A DNA stretch of 64,000 nt. Source: Thermococcus pacificus. Its GTDB lineage: Archaea > Methanobacteriota_B > Thermococci > Thermococcales > Thermococcaceae. The stretch spans positions 806,001 to 870,000 of the forward strand of contig NZ_CP015102.1 of NCBI RefSeq assembly GCF_002214485.1. Reading direction: 5' to 3'. This document shows positions 38,715 to 48,747 of the stretch, one piece after another. The position numbers and the translations under genes were made by a program. Each line of letters opens with the position of its first letter. The stretch's first letter is position 1. Under the pieces are notes generated by a model, which was not told where the DNA came from, ran no database searches, and saw only the letters and a program-made list of their open reading frames with translations.

Positions 38715-40901
38715 TCATTTCTTTCCCTTCTTCCAGTCCCTGCAGTTCATGTCGATGCATATCTCGTACTCCTTCTTTCCCTCGCGGATTTTGACGACGG
38801 GGGCACCGTTGCAGCAGGTCTTATCGGTAGGGATTATTTCGCCGCGCTGGAGGAGGGGATAAGTTACGTCGCACTTGGGCCAGTTCGAGCAGCCGACGAA
38901 GCGCTTCCCCGTTTTCCGGTTGTAGCGAACTACCAGGTCGCCGCCGCACTTGGGACACTTGCCGATGACGAGCGCCTTTTTCGCGGGCTTTTTGCTCTCC
39001 GCGTTCTCAGAACTGGCTTTCCCATCAACGGCCCTCTGAACCTCGCGCTCTTCTTCCTCACTCAGCTCTTTAACCGCGCCCCCCTTCCTCGCCGAAGATT
39101 TGGACGGAGTAACACCAGTTCCGGTGCTCTCAAGGAGCATCTTCCCGATGTCCATCTCCTTCTCCTTGAAGACCTTAAGGATTTTAACCAGCTGGTTCTT
39201 GCTCTCCTCAATGACCTGCTCTTTTTCAGCTTTTCCGGCCATTATATCCTCCATCTTCTCCTCGAAGGCCCTGGTTAGCTCGACGCTGACTATATCTGGA
39301 ACATTCTTCTCAAGGGCCTCAACGACGCGCATTCCGAGCGGGGTCACCTTTATCTTCCTCTTGCCCTCGATGTAGCCCCTGCTGTAGAGCGTCTCGAGTA
39401 TCTGGGCACGCGTGGCCTTGGTTCCGATACCCAAATCCTCCATCTTCTTTATCACTGCCGCCGGAGAGTAGCGGGCTGGAGGCTTCGTCTTCTTCTTTTC
39501 GCGCTTTATCTGGAGAACCTTTACGGGTTCACCCTCCTTGAAGGCCGGGAGGATAACCTCGTCGAACTTGACGTATTTGCCGTAGACCTTCAGCCAGCCC
39601 TCTTTGACCGTTCTCGCGCCGCTCAGGATGAAGCGGTGGTTGTTGGAGTTTATGATGACTTTCATCGTCTCTCTGACAGCTGGCTCCATGAAGAGGGCCA
39701 AAAAGCGCCTGACAACGAGGTCATAGATGTTCTGCTCATCCTTGGTGAGGTCGCCGGGCTTGGGAAGTTCGCCTGTGGGGTAGATGGCCGGATGAGCAGG
39801 GTCGTCCTTCTTGCCCTCAACGGGCTTGAGATTCTCCTTTCCAAGGAGGGCGTGGGCGAAGGGCTTGTACTCGGGAAGCTTTGCCAGGTTCTGAAGTATG
39901 GCGCGGAAGTTGAGGTTCTTGGGGAGCTTCTGTGAGCTGGTGCGCGGATAGCTCGTGAGAGATTTTTCATACAGCTTCTGTGCAATCTCTAAAGTCTTCT
40001 TCGGGCTGTATCCGAACGCTGAGTATGCCTCCCTCTGGAGGGTTCCGAGGTCGAATGGAGCCGGTGGGTTCCTGTTCTGCTGCTTTACCTCGACCTTTTC
40101 AACGAATGCAGGCCCTTTCTTCGCCTCCTCGACGATGCGCTTCGCCTCCTCCTCGTCAAGGATGCGCTCCTTCTCGTAGGTTGCGGTGTACTGCTCGCCG
40201 TTCTTCTCGAGGAGCATCTTGATGACCCAGTAAGGGGTCGGCTTGAAGTTCTGAATCTCCTTCTCTCTGTCCACGAGGAACTTGAGGGTGGGGCCCTGAA
40301 CCCTTCCAGTTGAGAGAACCATCCACTTGCCGCTCGCGCGCTTTATGGCCGAGGTGAGAGCACGAGAAAGGTTGACGCCCCAGTACCAGTCGAGGACGTG
40401 CCTCGCAACGCCGGCGTCGGCCATCCCAAAGTTTATCGTCGGTTCGAGGTTGTACCATGCTTTGAGGAGGTCTTTCTTCGTCAAAGCGGAGAACTTCATG
40501 CGCTTTGCCTTCGAGGGGTCAACGCCGCAGGCGTATTTGAGGGCTGTGTAGCCTATGACCTCTCCCTCGGTATCATAGTCACAGGCAACGACGAATTCAT
40601 CAGCCTGCTTCGCAAGTGTCGCAAGGGCCTTGATGTAGTCCTTGGCATAGCTCTTCCCCTTCTCGGCGACGTAAACGGGCACCCATTCGATGTCGAAGAT
40701 TGGGTAGCCGTAGGTCTTAACTTTGGGGGCAAGGGAGAAGAGATGACCAACCGCAGGGGCGACGATGACCCGCTTCCCATCGCGGGTGAACTCGTAGTAG
40801 GAGACCTTTCCTATCGTTTTCCTCACGGGTTTTCCTTCTGCTAGGGCGTAGGCGATCTTTCTGGCAACGTTGGGCTTCTCCGCGATGATGAGTGTGACCA
40901 T
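38715..40901 (-). CDS. topA: DNA topoisomerase I (type IA)
   Basis: Relaxes negative supercoils and unlinks single strands. The 728 residues have the Toprim start [32 protein letters not shown], the active-site Tyr in [14 protein letters not shown], and [22 protein letters not shown]. The C-terminus carries zinc fingers [18 protein letters not shown]...GCSNWPKC and a CCNGAP...CIDMNC segment. A basic Lys/Glu linker (about 600-650) separates core and fingers. It converges with the geranylgeranyl reductase gene. A minus-strand TATA-like box lies at about 40931-40940. Confidence 0.95.
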   Translation of the reverse strand: MVTLIIAEKPNVARKIAYALAEGKPVRKTIGKVSYYEFTRDGKRVIVAPAVGHLFSLAPKVKTYGYPIFDIEWVPVYVAEKGKSYAKDYIKALATLAKQADEFVVACDYDTEGEVIGYTALKYACGVDPSKAKRMKFSALTKKDLLKAWYNLEPTINFGMADAGVARHVLDWYWGVNLSRALTSAIKRASGKWMVLSTGRVQGPTLKFLVDREKEIQNFKPTPYWVIKMLLEKNGEQYTATYEKERILDEEEAKRIVEEAKKGPAFVEKVEVKQQNRNPPAPFDLGTLQREAYSAFGYSPKKTLEIAQKLYEKSLTSYPRTSSQKLPKNLNFRAILQNLAKLPEYKPFAHALLGKENLKPVEGKKDDPAHPAIYPTGELPKPGDLTKDEQNIYDLVVRRFLALFMEPAVRETMKVIINSNNHRFILSGARTVKEGWLKVYGKYVKFDEVILPAFKEGEPVKVLQIKREKKKTKPPARYSPAAVIKKMEDLGIGTKATRAQILETLYSRGYIEGKRKIKVTPLGMRVVEALEKNVPDIVSVELTRAFEEKMEDIMAGKAEKEQVIEESKNQLVKILKVFKEKEMDIGKMLLESTGTGVTPSKSSARKGGAVKELSEEEEREVQRAVDGKASSENAESKKPAKKALVIGKCPKCGGDLVVRYNRKTGKRFVGCSNWPKCDVTYPLLQRGEIIPTDKTCCNGAPVVKIREGKKEYEICIDMNCRDWKKGKK

Positions 40902-41076
40902 GGTGACACCTTGAGAATGTAGCTCAGGGGTTATAAAAATCCTGCGGAGGGGGAGTTGCCCAGACGGTTAAGCAGGAATTCCATCCATACCTTAGGAGCT
41001 TAAGCACAACCCTCACTGTGTACCTCCACCAGCGAAAAGCTTAATAAGGAACCCGCTATTTCACTACCGCTGGCAT
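40902..41076. other. Intergenic stretch between topA and tRNA-Pro
   Basis: Divergent promoter region. The TATA-like ATTTTTATAACC of topA is read on the minus strand near 40931-40942. A tRNA promoter box AGCTTAATAAGG lies near 41038-41049. No gene is seen in it. Confidence 0.45.
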
Positions 41077-41154
41077 GGGGCCGTGGGGTAGCTTGGCCTA
41101 TCCTGCGGGCTTTGGGAGCCCGTGACCCGGGTTCGAATCCCGGCGGCCCCACCA
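41077..41154 (+). tRNA. tRNA-Pro (anticodon TGG)
   Basis: Acceptor GGGGCCG pairs with CGGCCCC, then A and an encoded CCA. The T arm is GGGTTCGAATCCC. The anticodon stem CGGGC/GCCCG encloses TTTGGGA, giving anticodon TGG. No intron. A TATA-like TTAATAAGG lies about 35 nt upstream. Confidence 0.96.
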
Positions 41155-41716
41155 CAACAGCCCTTGCAAAGCAAGCGCTGGCGGAAGAGGCGCGTGCTGT
41201 TTTAAAAATGCTAATTTTTAGAGAGGGTTACTCATTAATCACATCTCTCAAGTGTTTGCCATCCTCAAGGCGCCCTTCGGGCGTTATACTCGCAGTGAAA
41301 CACTGCAAAACCTGTTAGTGAAAGAGCAAACCCCTCTCAAAACTGGAATTGTAGAAGTGACATGCAAGCCTTGATCAAACTTCATGAACAAGCTTTTTAG
41401 AAAAGCTTGACCAAAGAAACTTTGCCTTTGCAAAGTTTCATCAAAGTTCGTGATTCTCCACCGATACTCCCCATCTGAGGGATTTCAAGCCGAGATTATA
41501 GCATTAACGACTGGATTTGAGGAAGGATCTCTTCATGAGGGGTTTACTCTCATCGCGCTCCGTTGGAGCGCTAAAAACCTTAACCCACTTGGAAAACGCT
41601 CCTGATAAAGAATCCCCTCTTAAACGGCACTTTAAAGAGAAATCCCGCCAAAATTGCTGTTTTAAAGGAGAATCACGAACCTTGATCAAACTTCACGAAG
41701 GCAAAGTTTGTTAGAA
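41155..41716. repeat. Palindrome-rich non-coding island B (tRNA-Pro to tRNA-Thr)
   Basis: About 560 nt between two tRNA genes whose 3' ends face each other. The left part begins with CCCTTGC...GCGCTGGCGGAA right after tRNA-Pro, the same trailer element as beside tRNA-Arg, here in the opposite orientation. The hairpin CGCCC-TTC-GGGCG is near 41271. The GAAACTTTGC...GCAAAGTTTC unit with AAAGTTCGTGATTC is at 41416-41456. GCTCC-GTT-GGAGC is near 41556, followed by CGCTCCTGATAAAGAATCC and CCCGCCAAAATTGC, both also in island A. The right part lies directly beside the tRNA-Thr 3' end. Confidence 0.75.
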
Positions 41717-41793
41717 TGGAGCCCCGGGCGGGGTTTGAACCCGCGACCTGCCGCTTACCAAGCGGCCGCTCCACCAGGCTGAGCCACCGGGGC
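41717..41793 (-). tRNA. tRNA-Thr (anticodon GGT)
   Basis: On the minus strand the acceptor GCCCCGG pairs with CCGGGGC, then discriminator T and an encoded CCA. The D arm is GGCTCAGCCTGG and the T arm is GGGTTCAAACCCC. The anticodon stem GCCGC/GCGGC encloses TTGGTAA, giving anticodon GGT. No intron. Confidence 0.95.
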
Positions 41794-41819
41794 GTCGATG
41801 ATACGATGCAGGAGAGGCT

Positions 41820-42419
41820 TTATAAATTTTTCCCTTTGGTGAGCCTCTCGGACAAGCCTTCAAGGACCTCCTTGAAGTTAGCCGCGTCTACCCACTTGAT
41901 GCCCATCTTCTGGGCCCACGTGAGTATGCCGACGTCGGCGGAGACTATTGTCGCGTCGAGCTCTTTGGCCAGGAGTATAAGCTCAAAGTCTTCCTTGCTG
42001 TCCACTATCCCCTCGCGGAGTGCCTTGCGGTAGTTCCTCCTGAGCTTCTGGATTATCCTGTCGACGTTGTCCGTCTCGATGACACTCTCGCGGACTGCTT
42101 TCTCGGCAACGCGGAGCCCCTTATCTATTCTCCGCCTTATGTCATCGATGAGCTCGTAGACCACGAAGGCGGGAATCTTGATGTCGTGCACGTTCGGCGG
42201 CTTCTTGATTATATAGAGCTCGATTTCGGGCAGGAGCTCCTCCTCATCGACGAAGTGCATGACCTCACGGTAGATGCCGGGCGGCATATAGAACTCCACT
42301 CTCCCGAAGAGCCTCTCGGCGTAACCGAGGAACGTTCTCATGGCCTCGGTAGGGTTGTCCCCGAACTTCCCCCGTATCTCCGGGTTGACAAAGATGCTCG
42401 TGTCGAGGACGAACCTCAT
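41820..42419 (-). CDS. RNA ligase partner protein (PIN-like domain)
   Basis: A 199-residue archaeal protein with a PIN-like start MRFVLDTSIFVNPEIRGKFG, the family-typical VEFYMPPGIYREVMHFVD, a long helical insert, and SKEDFELILLAKELDATIVSADVGILTWAQKMGIKWVDAA, which supplies the remaining acidic residues. In many archaea this gene sits next to an ATP-dependent RNA ligase; no ligase is in this window. ATG 42419 is preferred over the GTG two codons upstream. It is divergent from the isomerase-like gene. Confidence 0.8.
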   Translation of the reverse strand: MRFVLDTSIFVNPEIRGKFGDNPTEAMRTFLGYAERLFGRVEFYMPPGIYREVMHFVDEEELLPEIELYIIKKPPNVHDIKIPAFVVYELIDDIRRRIDKGLRVAEKAVRESVIETDNVDRIIQKLRRNYRKALREGIVDSKEDFELILLAKELDATIVSADVGILTWAQKMGIKWVDAANFKEVLEGLSERLTKGKNL

Positions 42420-42479
42420 CGTCACGCTACCACCACAAGTTTATTTAGGGTCGAGAGTTTAAAACGGTTGGGTGAAAGC

Positions 42480-43688
42480 ATGAAAGTAGGAGTCGTTTTT
42501 GGAGTCAGCGAACTGGCGAACCCGAAAGCCTTTGAAAAGAAAGCGTCGGAGTTCATAACAAACCTCGCGAAGGATTTTGAGGTTGTTGGGGGCTTCTTTG
42601 TCTCAACGAAGAGAGACTTCAAGGAGGCGAAGGAAGAGGTCGACTTCAACGAGGTCGACGCGATAGTCCTCTACCCGCTCACGGGCGGCACCGAGGGCCC
42701 ACTTAAGGAGTTCTCCGTCTACAGGAGGCCGATAGTCATCTACGGCGACCCCTTCAACAACTCGATAGCCGCAGGTATAGAGCTCAGGGAGTACTTCCGC
42801 GAGAGGCTCGTTCCCTCAACCCTCGTCAAGGACCTAAACGAGCTCAAGGCGGCACTCCTTGGCTATGAGGATATGAAGGAAACCCTGGACAAGTTCCTCA
42901 GGATGCGCATCGGATTAATAGGTCGCGTTTCACCGTGGCTCATAAACGAGCGCTTTGAACTCCCCTACACCAGCATAAGCCTCAAGAAGTTCTACGAGTA
43001 CTACGATGCGGTTACTGACGAGGAGGGCTGGAGTGCTGTTGAGGATATCGTCTCCAAGGCGGTTGAGATCAAGGAGCCGGACAGGGAAGCTTTGACAAAG
43101 GCAGGAAGGATATACGTGGCCATAAAGCGTATCCTTGATGACTACAAACTGGACGGCTTCACAATCGGCTGCTTTGACCTCATAGGGAAGATAGGTTCGA
43201 CCCCATGTCTGGCCTTGGCCATGTTCAACGCTCAGGGAATCCCGGCGGCGTGCGAGGGGGAGCTCAACTCACTCGTTGGCATGATGATAGCGAGGCGCTT
43301 CTTTGACAAACCCGCCTTCATGGGTAACATAGCGGACTACGGGGACGACTACCTCATCCTCGCCCACTGCACCGCGCCTCTCATCGGGAAGTACATCATA
43401 CGCTCCCACTTCGAGAGCGGAATGGGAGTTGGCGTTGACGTCCAGCTGCCGAAGGGGAAGGCAAGTCTCCTAAAGATACGCGGGAGGAAAGCGGTCGTCG
43501 CCGGTGTGGAAGTGGTTGGCCAGGAGCACAGCAACATGCGCTGCAGGACTCAGGTTAAGCTCAGGATCGAGGACGCGATGGATTTCATAGACGGAACCCT
43601 CGGCAACCACCACCTATTGATCTACGTCGACAGCGAGGAGCTTGCAGACCTGCTCAGCGAGCTGGGCTTTGAGGTCATGCTCTACTGA
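42480..43688 (+). CDS. L-fucose/L-arabinose isomerase-like protein
   Basis: A 402-residue sugar-isomerase-fold protein starting at ATG 42480 (MKVGVVFGVSELANP), after GGTGAAAGC. The N-terminal Rossmann-like part contains VDAIVLYPLTGGTEGPLKEF. The C-terminal part has CEGELNSLVGMMIARRFFDKPAFMGNIADYGDDYLILAHCTAPL and GVGVDVQLPKGKASLLKIRGRKAVV, the usual fucose-isomerase C-terminal elements with a conserved Glu and His. The true sugar is unknown; family members in Thermococcales are uncharacterised as far as I know. Confidence 0.75.
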   Translation: MKVGVVFGVSELANPKAFEKKASEFITNLAKDFEVVGGFFVSTKRDFKEAKEEVDFNEVDAIVLYPLTGGTEGPLKEFSVYRRPIVIYGDPFNNSIAAGIELREYFRERLVPSTLVKDLNELKAALLGYEDMKETLDKFLRMRIGLIGRVSPWLINERFELPYTSISLKKFYEYYDAVTDEEGWSAVEDIVSKAVEIKEPDREALTKAGRIYVAIKRILDDYKLDGFTIGCFDLIGKIGSTPCLALAMFNAQGIPAACEGELNSLVGMMIARRFFDKPAFMGNIADYGDDYLILAHCTAPLIGKYIIRSHFESGMGVGVDVQLPKGKASLLKIRGRKAVVAGVEVVGQEHSNMRCRTQVKLRIEDAMDFIDGTLGNHHLLIYVDSEELADLLSELGFEVMLY

Positions 43689-43764
43689 GGGTTCCTTTGT
43701 GTCTCTTTCTTCTTTGACCCTTTTAGAACAGACTTCCAGAGATAAGGAAAAAGAAAAAGGGGAT

Positions 43765-46098
43765 TCAGCCCCTCTTGCCGAGGAACTTGATGGCCAGCAC
43801 CGCCGCGAGCCCAATGCCCACGATTATCGGGTTGAGAGTCGCAGAGAGCACTCCTACAGCAGCCAGCAGTGCCCTGAGCTCCTTCCTTATGTGGACGCCA
43901 AACCAGCCCGTGAGGCTTATTGCTAGGATGTACATCACGAGCAGCGTTGCCCCGAAGTCGTAGATGACCGTCAGCGCCATCCTCGCAGTCCACTCCTGCA
44001 CGGTTATGATGAACATCTCTGGGTGGGTGAAGTAGATGTATGGCCCTATGTAGCCAGCCAGCGCGTACTTCACGGCGTTCATGGCGGTCTTCCAGAAGTC
44101 CCCGCCGGCCAAAGCTGAACCCGCGTAGCTTGCCAGCGCCACGGGCGGCGTGACATCGGCCAGTATTCCAAAGTAAAACACGAAGAAGTGGGCCGCAAGG
44201 AGCGCTATTGGAGTTCCGAAGCCCGGAACCGGTGAGCTGTATGGCTGGAGTCCGAGGACGGCGTTGTATATCGCAGGCGCTGCAACGAGGGACGTTATGA
44301 TATAGTTTGCCGTTGTCGGGACCCCCATTCCGAGGATGAGGCTGAAGATCATCGTCAGGAGGAGGAGCAGCCAAAGGTTCCCTGCTGTGAGGTCAACGAG
44401 GCGGTAGCCTAGGCTCGTGACGAGGCCCGTCATTGTGAGGACGCCCTGTATAAGGCCAGCACTGGCAGCGGCAAGCATAACGCTCGTGCTCGTCTTCCCC
44501 GCGTCTATCATGGACTGGTAGGTCGCTTCGTACATCTTCTTTCCGCTCTCGCTCTTTGAGACGTAACCTACTATGAGAGAGAACACTATGCCCATGACAC
44601 CGCTCATGAGGAGTATCTGCTCTTTGGACATGCCGAGGAACTTGGTCAGGGCCACGAAGAGTATGAAGAGCAGGCTGATGTAGAGCTTCTCGTTGAGCTC
44701 GACGAGGTCGCTAACGAAGGCCAGCGCCACCAGTGCCAGTCCTGTGAGGAGCAGTATCCCAGCCACCGGCACCGCTATGGATTTGCTAGTGAACATGAGC
44801 ACTGTGGTCAGGAGGACCAGCCCAACGTAAAGCCCTTCGTGTCCCTCTATCTCGTCCTTCGCTATCCATGCCACCCAGATGGCTATGCCCAAAGAGGAGA
44901 TGGCCGAGATGTGCGGAGGGATACCCCACACGAGGGCCACGGTGATGACCGCTATCGGGAGCAGGATGTAGAGCTTCCTGAGGAAGTACTTCAGCGGGGC
45001 GAAGTGCTCAGAGGGCATTCCCTTGAGGCCGAGTCTCTTCGTTTCAAGGTCTATGAAGAGGTAAACTCCTGTGTAGTACACCAGCGCCGGGAGAACGGCC
45101 GCTATGATGAGCTTGTTGTAGGGCACACCGAGGAACTCCGCCATGATGAAGGCGGCGGCGCCCATGATCGGTGGCATCAGCTGGCCACCTGTGGAAGCGA
45201 CCGGCTCAACTGCACCCGCTATCTCCGGGGGATAACCGGCTTTCTTCATGAGAGGTATTGTGAAAGTTCCCGTCGTGAGGACGTTGGCGACGCTCGAACC
45301 GCTGACGGTTCCCATCAGACCACTGGAGACGACGGCCGCCTTCGCGGGTCCACCTGGTCTCTTTCCAAAGAGTGTTATCATGAACTCCGTGATGTAGTCG
45401 CTTATGCCGATCTTGAGCAGGAACGCCCCGAAGAACACGAAGGCGAAGACGTATATCGTCATGACGAAGAACGGGATTCCGAAGATGCCCTCGTCAAAGT
45501 AGAGCTGCTGCGTGAAGCGGACCCAGTTGAACCCGATGTTCTGGATTCCGTAGAGGAGAAATATCGTCACGACGAGAGGGAGAACCCACCCGAGAACCCT
45601 GCGCGTTGCCTCGAGCACCAGGATTATCGCGAGTACTCCGAAGACGACGTCGAGCGTGTAAACTTCAGCGAACTCCGCGTAGCGCTGGTAGACGACGAAG
45701 AGATAGAGCGATGAGATTACCCCAAGTGCCGCCAAGATGTAGTCGTAGAACGGTACCTTCCGTAGCTCTTCCTCACGTTTGCGCAGCGGATAGATCAGGA
45801 AAGTTATCAGCAGTATCATGGCAAGAACGAAGGCCTCCCCCTGCTTCGTCTGGAGGGTTACCCTCAGGAGGTCTATCTTGAGGCCCATCCTTGCGAACAT
45901 GTCGTAGAGCGTGTAGTTGAAGTTGAAGATGAACAGTATTTCATAGATACCGATGAGTATGGCGGCCGCTTTTATCAGCAATTCGAGCTTTGGTGTAAGG
46001 GTTCTGGTCTTTTCGAAGACTTCTTCAACCTTCTCCTCCATTTCCTTCAACTCTTCAAGTTCCTCCAACCCCTTCGGCTCTTTATCAATATCAGGCAT
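43765..46098 (-). CDS. TRAP transporter, fused small/large membrane subunit (TAXI type)
   Basis: A 777-residue permease with about 16-18 membrane helices. A small DctQ-like unit at the N-terminus (about 45-190) is fused to a DctM-like unit with FGKRPGGPAKAAVVSSGLMGTVSGSSVANVLTTGTFTIPLMKKAGYPPEIAGAVEPVASTGGQLMPPIMGAAAF and IVAPAIYN-type loops (ASAGLIQGVLTMTGL, LGMGVPTTANYIITSLVAAPAI). This is the fused form that works with TAXI binding proteins, driven by sodium or protons. The two partners follow upstream on the same strand, the DUF1850 gene ending 1 nt before it. Confidence 0.92.
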   Translation of the reverse strand: MPDIDKEPKGLEELEELKEMEEKVEEVFEKTRTLTPKLELLIKAAAILIGIYEILFIFNFNYTLYDMFARMGLKIDLLRVTLQTKQGEAFVLAMILLITFLIYPLRKREEELRKVPFYDYILAALGVISSLYLFVVYQRYAEFAEVYTLDVVFGVLAIILVLEATRRVLGWVLPLVVTIFLLYGIQNIGFNWVRFTQQLYFDEGIFGIPFFVMTIYVFAFVFFGAFLLKIGISDYITEFMITLFGKRPGGPAKAAVVSSGLMGTVSGSSVANVLTTGTFTIPLMKKAGYPPEIAGAVEPVASTGGQLMPPIMGAAAFIMAEFLGVPYNKLIIAAVLPALVYYTGVYLFIDLETKRLGLKGMPSEHFAPLKYFLRKLYILLPIAVITVALVWGIPPHISAISSLGIAIWVAWIAKDEIEGHEGLYVGLVLLTTVLMFTSKSIAVPVAGILLLTGLALVALAFVSDLVELNEKLYISLLFILFVALTKFLGMSKEQILLMSGVMGIVFSLIVGYVSKSESGKKMYEATYQSMIDAGKTSTSVMLAAASAGLIQGVLTMTGLVTSLGYRLVDLTAGNLWLLLLLTMIFSLILGMGVPTTANYIITSLVAAPAIYNAVLGLQPYSSPVPGFGTPIALLAAHFFVFYFGILADVTPPVALASYAGSALAGGDFWKTAMNAVKYALAGYIGPYIYFTHPEMFIITVQEWTARMALTVIYDFGATLLVMYILAISLTGWFGVHIRKELRALLAAVGVLSATLNPIIVGIGLAAVLAIKFLGKRG

Positions 46099-46099
46099 T

Positions 46100-46570
46100 T
46101 CAGCACCTCCCTAGGAGTGTCTCCACAAGTATGCAGCGTTTGACCCTAAACCTCATGAGGGTCTCTTCTCTGGGGGCGAATACAGTCTCGCCGTTAACCT
46201 TTATTTCAGCTTTGTTTAAGGGGATGAACCAGAAGTCCAGGCTCCTCCCGAGGGGGATGTTTGTCTTCTTGACGTAGAAGCCATCCTCCATGTACTGGAT
46301 GTCCTCCGGCAGTCCTGCACCAAAGTCCTTCCACCACATCTCTTTAGCGTAGAGCCCGCTGGAGTTGGCCTCAAGCACCTCCCGAATTTCGCTCCTCTCG
46401 ACGCTGTGGATGTAGTCTATCTCCACCATCACATCCCCCACCAGAGGGTATACGCGGGATGAGTGCCCGTCGCTTATGACTAGGGCATGAGTGGGCACCA
46501 GGAATGGCGCCAGCAACAGGAATACAAAAAAAAGTGGGGGAGGTCCCCTCAACGACCTCACCCTGTTCAC
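46100..46570 (-). CDS. Exported DUF1850 protein of the TRAP operon
   Basis: A 156-residue protein starting at GTG 46570, overlapping the stop of the TAXI protein gene by 4 nt. It has an N-terminal signal sequence (PPLFFVFLLLAPFLVPTHA) and the DUF1850 core VEIDYIHSVERSEIREVLEANSSGLYAKEMWWKDFGAGLP. DUF1850 genes are often found between TAXI binding proteins and fused permeases, but their role is unknown. Confidence 0.82.
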   Translation of the reverse strand: MNRVRSLRGPPPLFFVFLLLAPFLVPTHALVISDGHSSRVYPLVGDVMVEIDYIHSVERSEIREVLEANSSGLYAKEMWWKDFGAGLPEDIQYMEDGFYVKKTNIPLGRSLDFWFIPLNKAEIKVNGETVFAPREETLMRFRVKRCILVETLLGRC

Positions 46571-47553
46571 GGCTTAAGCTCAGCTGGGACGCTAATGCCC
46601 TTCTCCTCGTAGTACTTGATGGCTCCCGGGTGGAGCGGGATGCTCATACCGTCGAGGGCCGTGTCGAGGCTTATGTATTTGGTCTTGGCGTGGACCTGGT
46701 GGAGTTCGTCGAGGTTGTCGAAGAGTATCTTGGTCATCTGATAGACAGTGTCGTCCGGGAGGTCTGCACTGACGGCGAGCATAGCCTTAACGGCTATCGT
46801 CGGGGTGTCCTCCTCCATGCCGTTGTAGGTGTCCTTCGGGAGGACCTGGCGGACGTAGAATATGTAGCCCTGGTCCTTGAGCTTGCTGAGGACGTCGTCG
46901 GGTATCGGGATGACCCGAACGGGGGTCTGAACCGCTATCTGGTTGACGGCCGGAGTGGGTGCACCCGAAACTATGACCGCGACGTCAACTTGGCCGAGCT
47001 TGAGGCTCTGGGCGGCCTCGCTGAACTTCTGGTTCACCTTCTCGATGCTGTCCCAAACTCCAGCTGCCTTGAGGACCTGCTCGGCGGCCACCGCGGTACC
47101 GCTTCCGGCGGCGCCTATGGCGACCTTCTTACCCTTAAAGTCCTGGAGGGTCTTAATGTCGCTGTCCGCCCTCACAACGAACTGGATGGTCTCGGGGTAG
47201 AGGGCAGCGACACCGCGGATGTTCGGAATCTTGCTCCCCTCGAACATGTAGAGGCCGTTGTAGGCGTAGTATGCAACGTCGTTCTGGAGGATAGCCGCCT
47301 GGGCGGTACCGTCTCCGATGGCCTTGGCGTTTGAAACGCTCGCACCGCTCGTCACAGCCTTGGCCTTAACGCCGTTCTTGTTGAGTATTTCGGCGTACTT
47401 AGAACCGAGCGGGAAGTAGACACCGCTTGTACCCCCGGTGTAGATGGTTATTTCCTGGGTCTGGGTGGCCGTTCCACCGCCTTCGGACTGGATGCAGCCC
47501 GCCGCCACAATTGCAAAGGCGAGCACCAACATCAAACCAATTGCCTTCAACTT
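46567..47553 (-). CDS. TAXI-family TRAP transporter substrate-binding lipoprotein
   Basis: A 328-residue extracytoplasmic binding protein. It starts at ATG 47553 (MKLKAIGLMLVLAFAIVAAGCIQS), with a lipobox ending AAGC after the signal peptide and preceded by GGAGGTTTG. The TAXI signature is ITIYTGGTSGVYFPLGSKYAEILNKNGVKAKAVTSGASVSNAKAIGDG; later IGAAGSGTAVAAEQVL and the C-terminal LHPGAIKYYEEKGI are also typical. Known TAXI proteins bind glutamate or related acids; the substrate here is unknown. It is the first gene of the transporter operon. Confidence 0.92.
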   Translation of the reverse strand, partial: KLKAIGLMLVLAFAIVAAGCIQSEGGGTATQTQEITIYTGGTSGVYFPLGSKYAEILNKNGVKAKAVTSGASVSNAKAIGDGTAQAAILQNDVAYYAYNGLYMFEGSKIPNIRGVAALYPETIQFVVRADSDIKTLQDFKGKKVAIGAAGSGTAVAAEQVLKAAGVWDSIEKVNQKFSEAAQSLKLGQVDVAVIVSGAPTPAVNQIAVQTPVRVIPIPDDVLSKLKDQGYIFYVRQVLPKDTYNGMEEDTPTIAVKAMLAVSADLPDDTVYQMTKILFDNLDELHQVHAKTKYISLDTALDGMSIPLHPGAIKYYEEKGISVPAELKP

Positions 47554-47870
47554 CATTTTTTCAAACCTCCGCACCTTTGCGGAATGGTTTCCCAACTAGT
47601 TGATTACAGTAAAAACATGTGCATCGGCACGATTATATACTTTACGGTTTCAACTTTTACTAGGGTGTAATTCTCAACGTTTTCAGAAGTACCGAAAAAT
47701 ATCCGGTGAATTTTCGACAAAATTTTGCAGTTTGCAATACCTAACGCCGAGGAGAATTATCTCGTTAACAGGAGGCACCACATGCAAACTTTATATTTGT
47801 AAAGGTAATCTCCCCCCGCTCTGCGGCAAACTTTTTATCCCGCCTCATAAGGGAGGTATGGTGCTTGAAG
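47554..47870. other. Divergent intergenic region between the TRAP operon and dtdA
   Basis: About 315 nt, AT-rich in its left half. It holds the promoter of the TAXI gene (minus-strand AGTATATAAT at about 47632-47641) and that of dtdA near 47789-47797 (CTTTATATT). No gene is supported, although open frames exist across it. Confidence 0.45.
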
Positions 47871-48689
47871 ATGAAGGTTATAATGACAACCAAGATCGAC
47901 CCGGCATCGATGAACATACTGGGAAAGCTCGTGGAGAACTTCGGCTTCAAGGAGACGGAGAGGGTGTTCGATGGCAACCCAGTCTACTCAAGAGAAAATA
48001 CTCTGATTCTGACCACCAACGACGAGATGATCTACTATGACAACCTCGATGCTGAAATAGAAAGGCAGCTTGGGGAGAGGCCCGAGATAATAGTCTTCGC
48101 CTCGAGGCACTCTAGCAAGCAGAAGCTCCCGGCTTTAACCACCCACGTCACTGGCAACTGGGGGGAGGCAGTGTACGGCGGAAAGGACGGGAGCCTGGCT
48201 GTAGCGCATCCTGCCGCGATGAAACTTGCCCTCTTAAAGATGAACGAGCTGAACGACCTCGGCTGGACGGTCTGCTACGAGGCCACGCACCACGGGCCAA
48301 GCGAGCTCGACGTGCCGAGCCTCTTCATAGAGATAGGCTCAAGCGAGGAAGAGTGGCGCAACGAGAGGGCCGGCGAGATAATAGCGGAAACGATAGTTCA
48401 CGTACTCAAGAACTACGAAAAGGCCAAGTTTCCCGTAGCAATCGGAATAGGCGGCGGCCACTACGCGCCGAAGCAGACGAAGAGGGTCCTTGAAACTGAC
48501 ATCGCCTTTAGCCACATAGCTCCGAAGTACGTTCACCCCGTGGACAGGCAGCTCCTCCTTAGGGCCATTGAGAAAACCTATGGCGGCGTCGATGCCATCT
48601 ATGTTGACTGGAAGGGGAGTAGAGGAGAAACGAGGCAGATGGCCAGGAGCCTCGCCGAAGAGCTGGGCCTGGAGTTTATAAGGGACTGA
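47871..48689 (+). CDS. dtdA: D-aminoacyl-tRNA deacylase (archaeal type)
   Basis: Removes D-amino acids mis-attached to tRNA. At 272 residues it matches archaeal DtdA length, with [24 protein letters not shown], the [30 protein letters not shown] segment and [32 protein letters not shown], all family signatures with several conserved His. Start is ATG 47871; the TTG two codons upstream is less likely. It stands alone upstream of ftsZ. Confidence 0.93.
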   Translation: MKVIMTTKIDPASMNILGKLVENFGFKETERVFDGNPVYSRENTLILTTNDEMIYYDNLDAEIERQLGERPEIIVFASRHSSKQKLPALTTHVTGNWGEAVYGGKDGSLAVAHPAAMKLALLKMNELNDLGWTVCYEATHHGPSELDVPSLFIEIGSSEEEWRNERAGEIIAETIVHVLKNYEKAKFPVAIGIGGGHYAPKQTKRVLETDIAFSHIAPKYVHPVDRQLLLRAIEKTYGGVDAIYVDWKGSRGETRQMARSLAEELGLEFIRD

Positions 48690-48747
48690 ACGGGCGAAAT
48701 CTTTAAAGATATTAAGCGGGATTTTAAAATCAGCACCCGCCTTAGCT

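Noticed and set aside
40950-40990. tRNA-like string GCGGAGGGGGAGTTGCCCAGACGGTTAAGCAGG upstream of tRNA-Pro
   Set aside because: It resembles the 5' half of a class II tRNA, but no anticodon stem, T arm or 3' acceptor strand follows.
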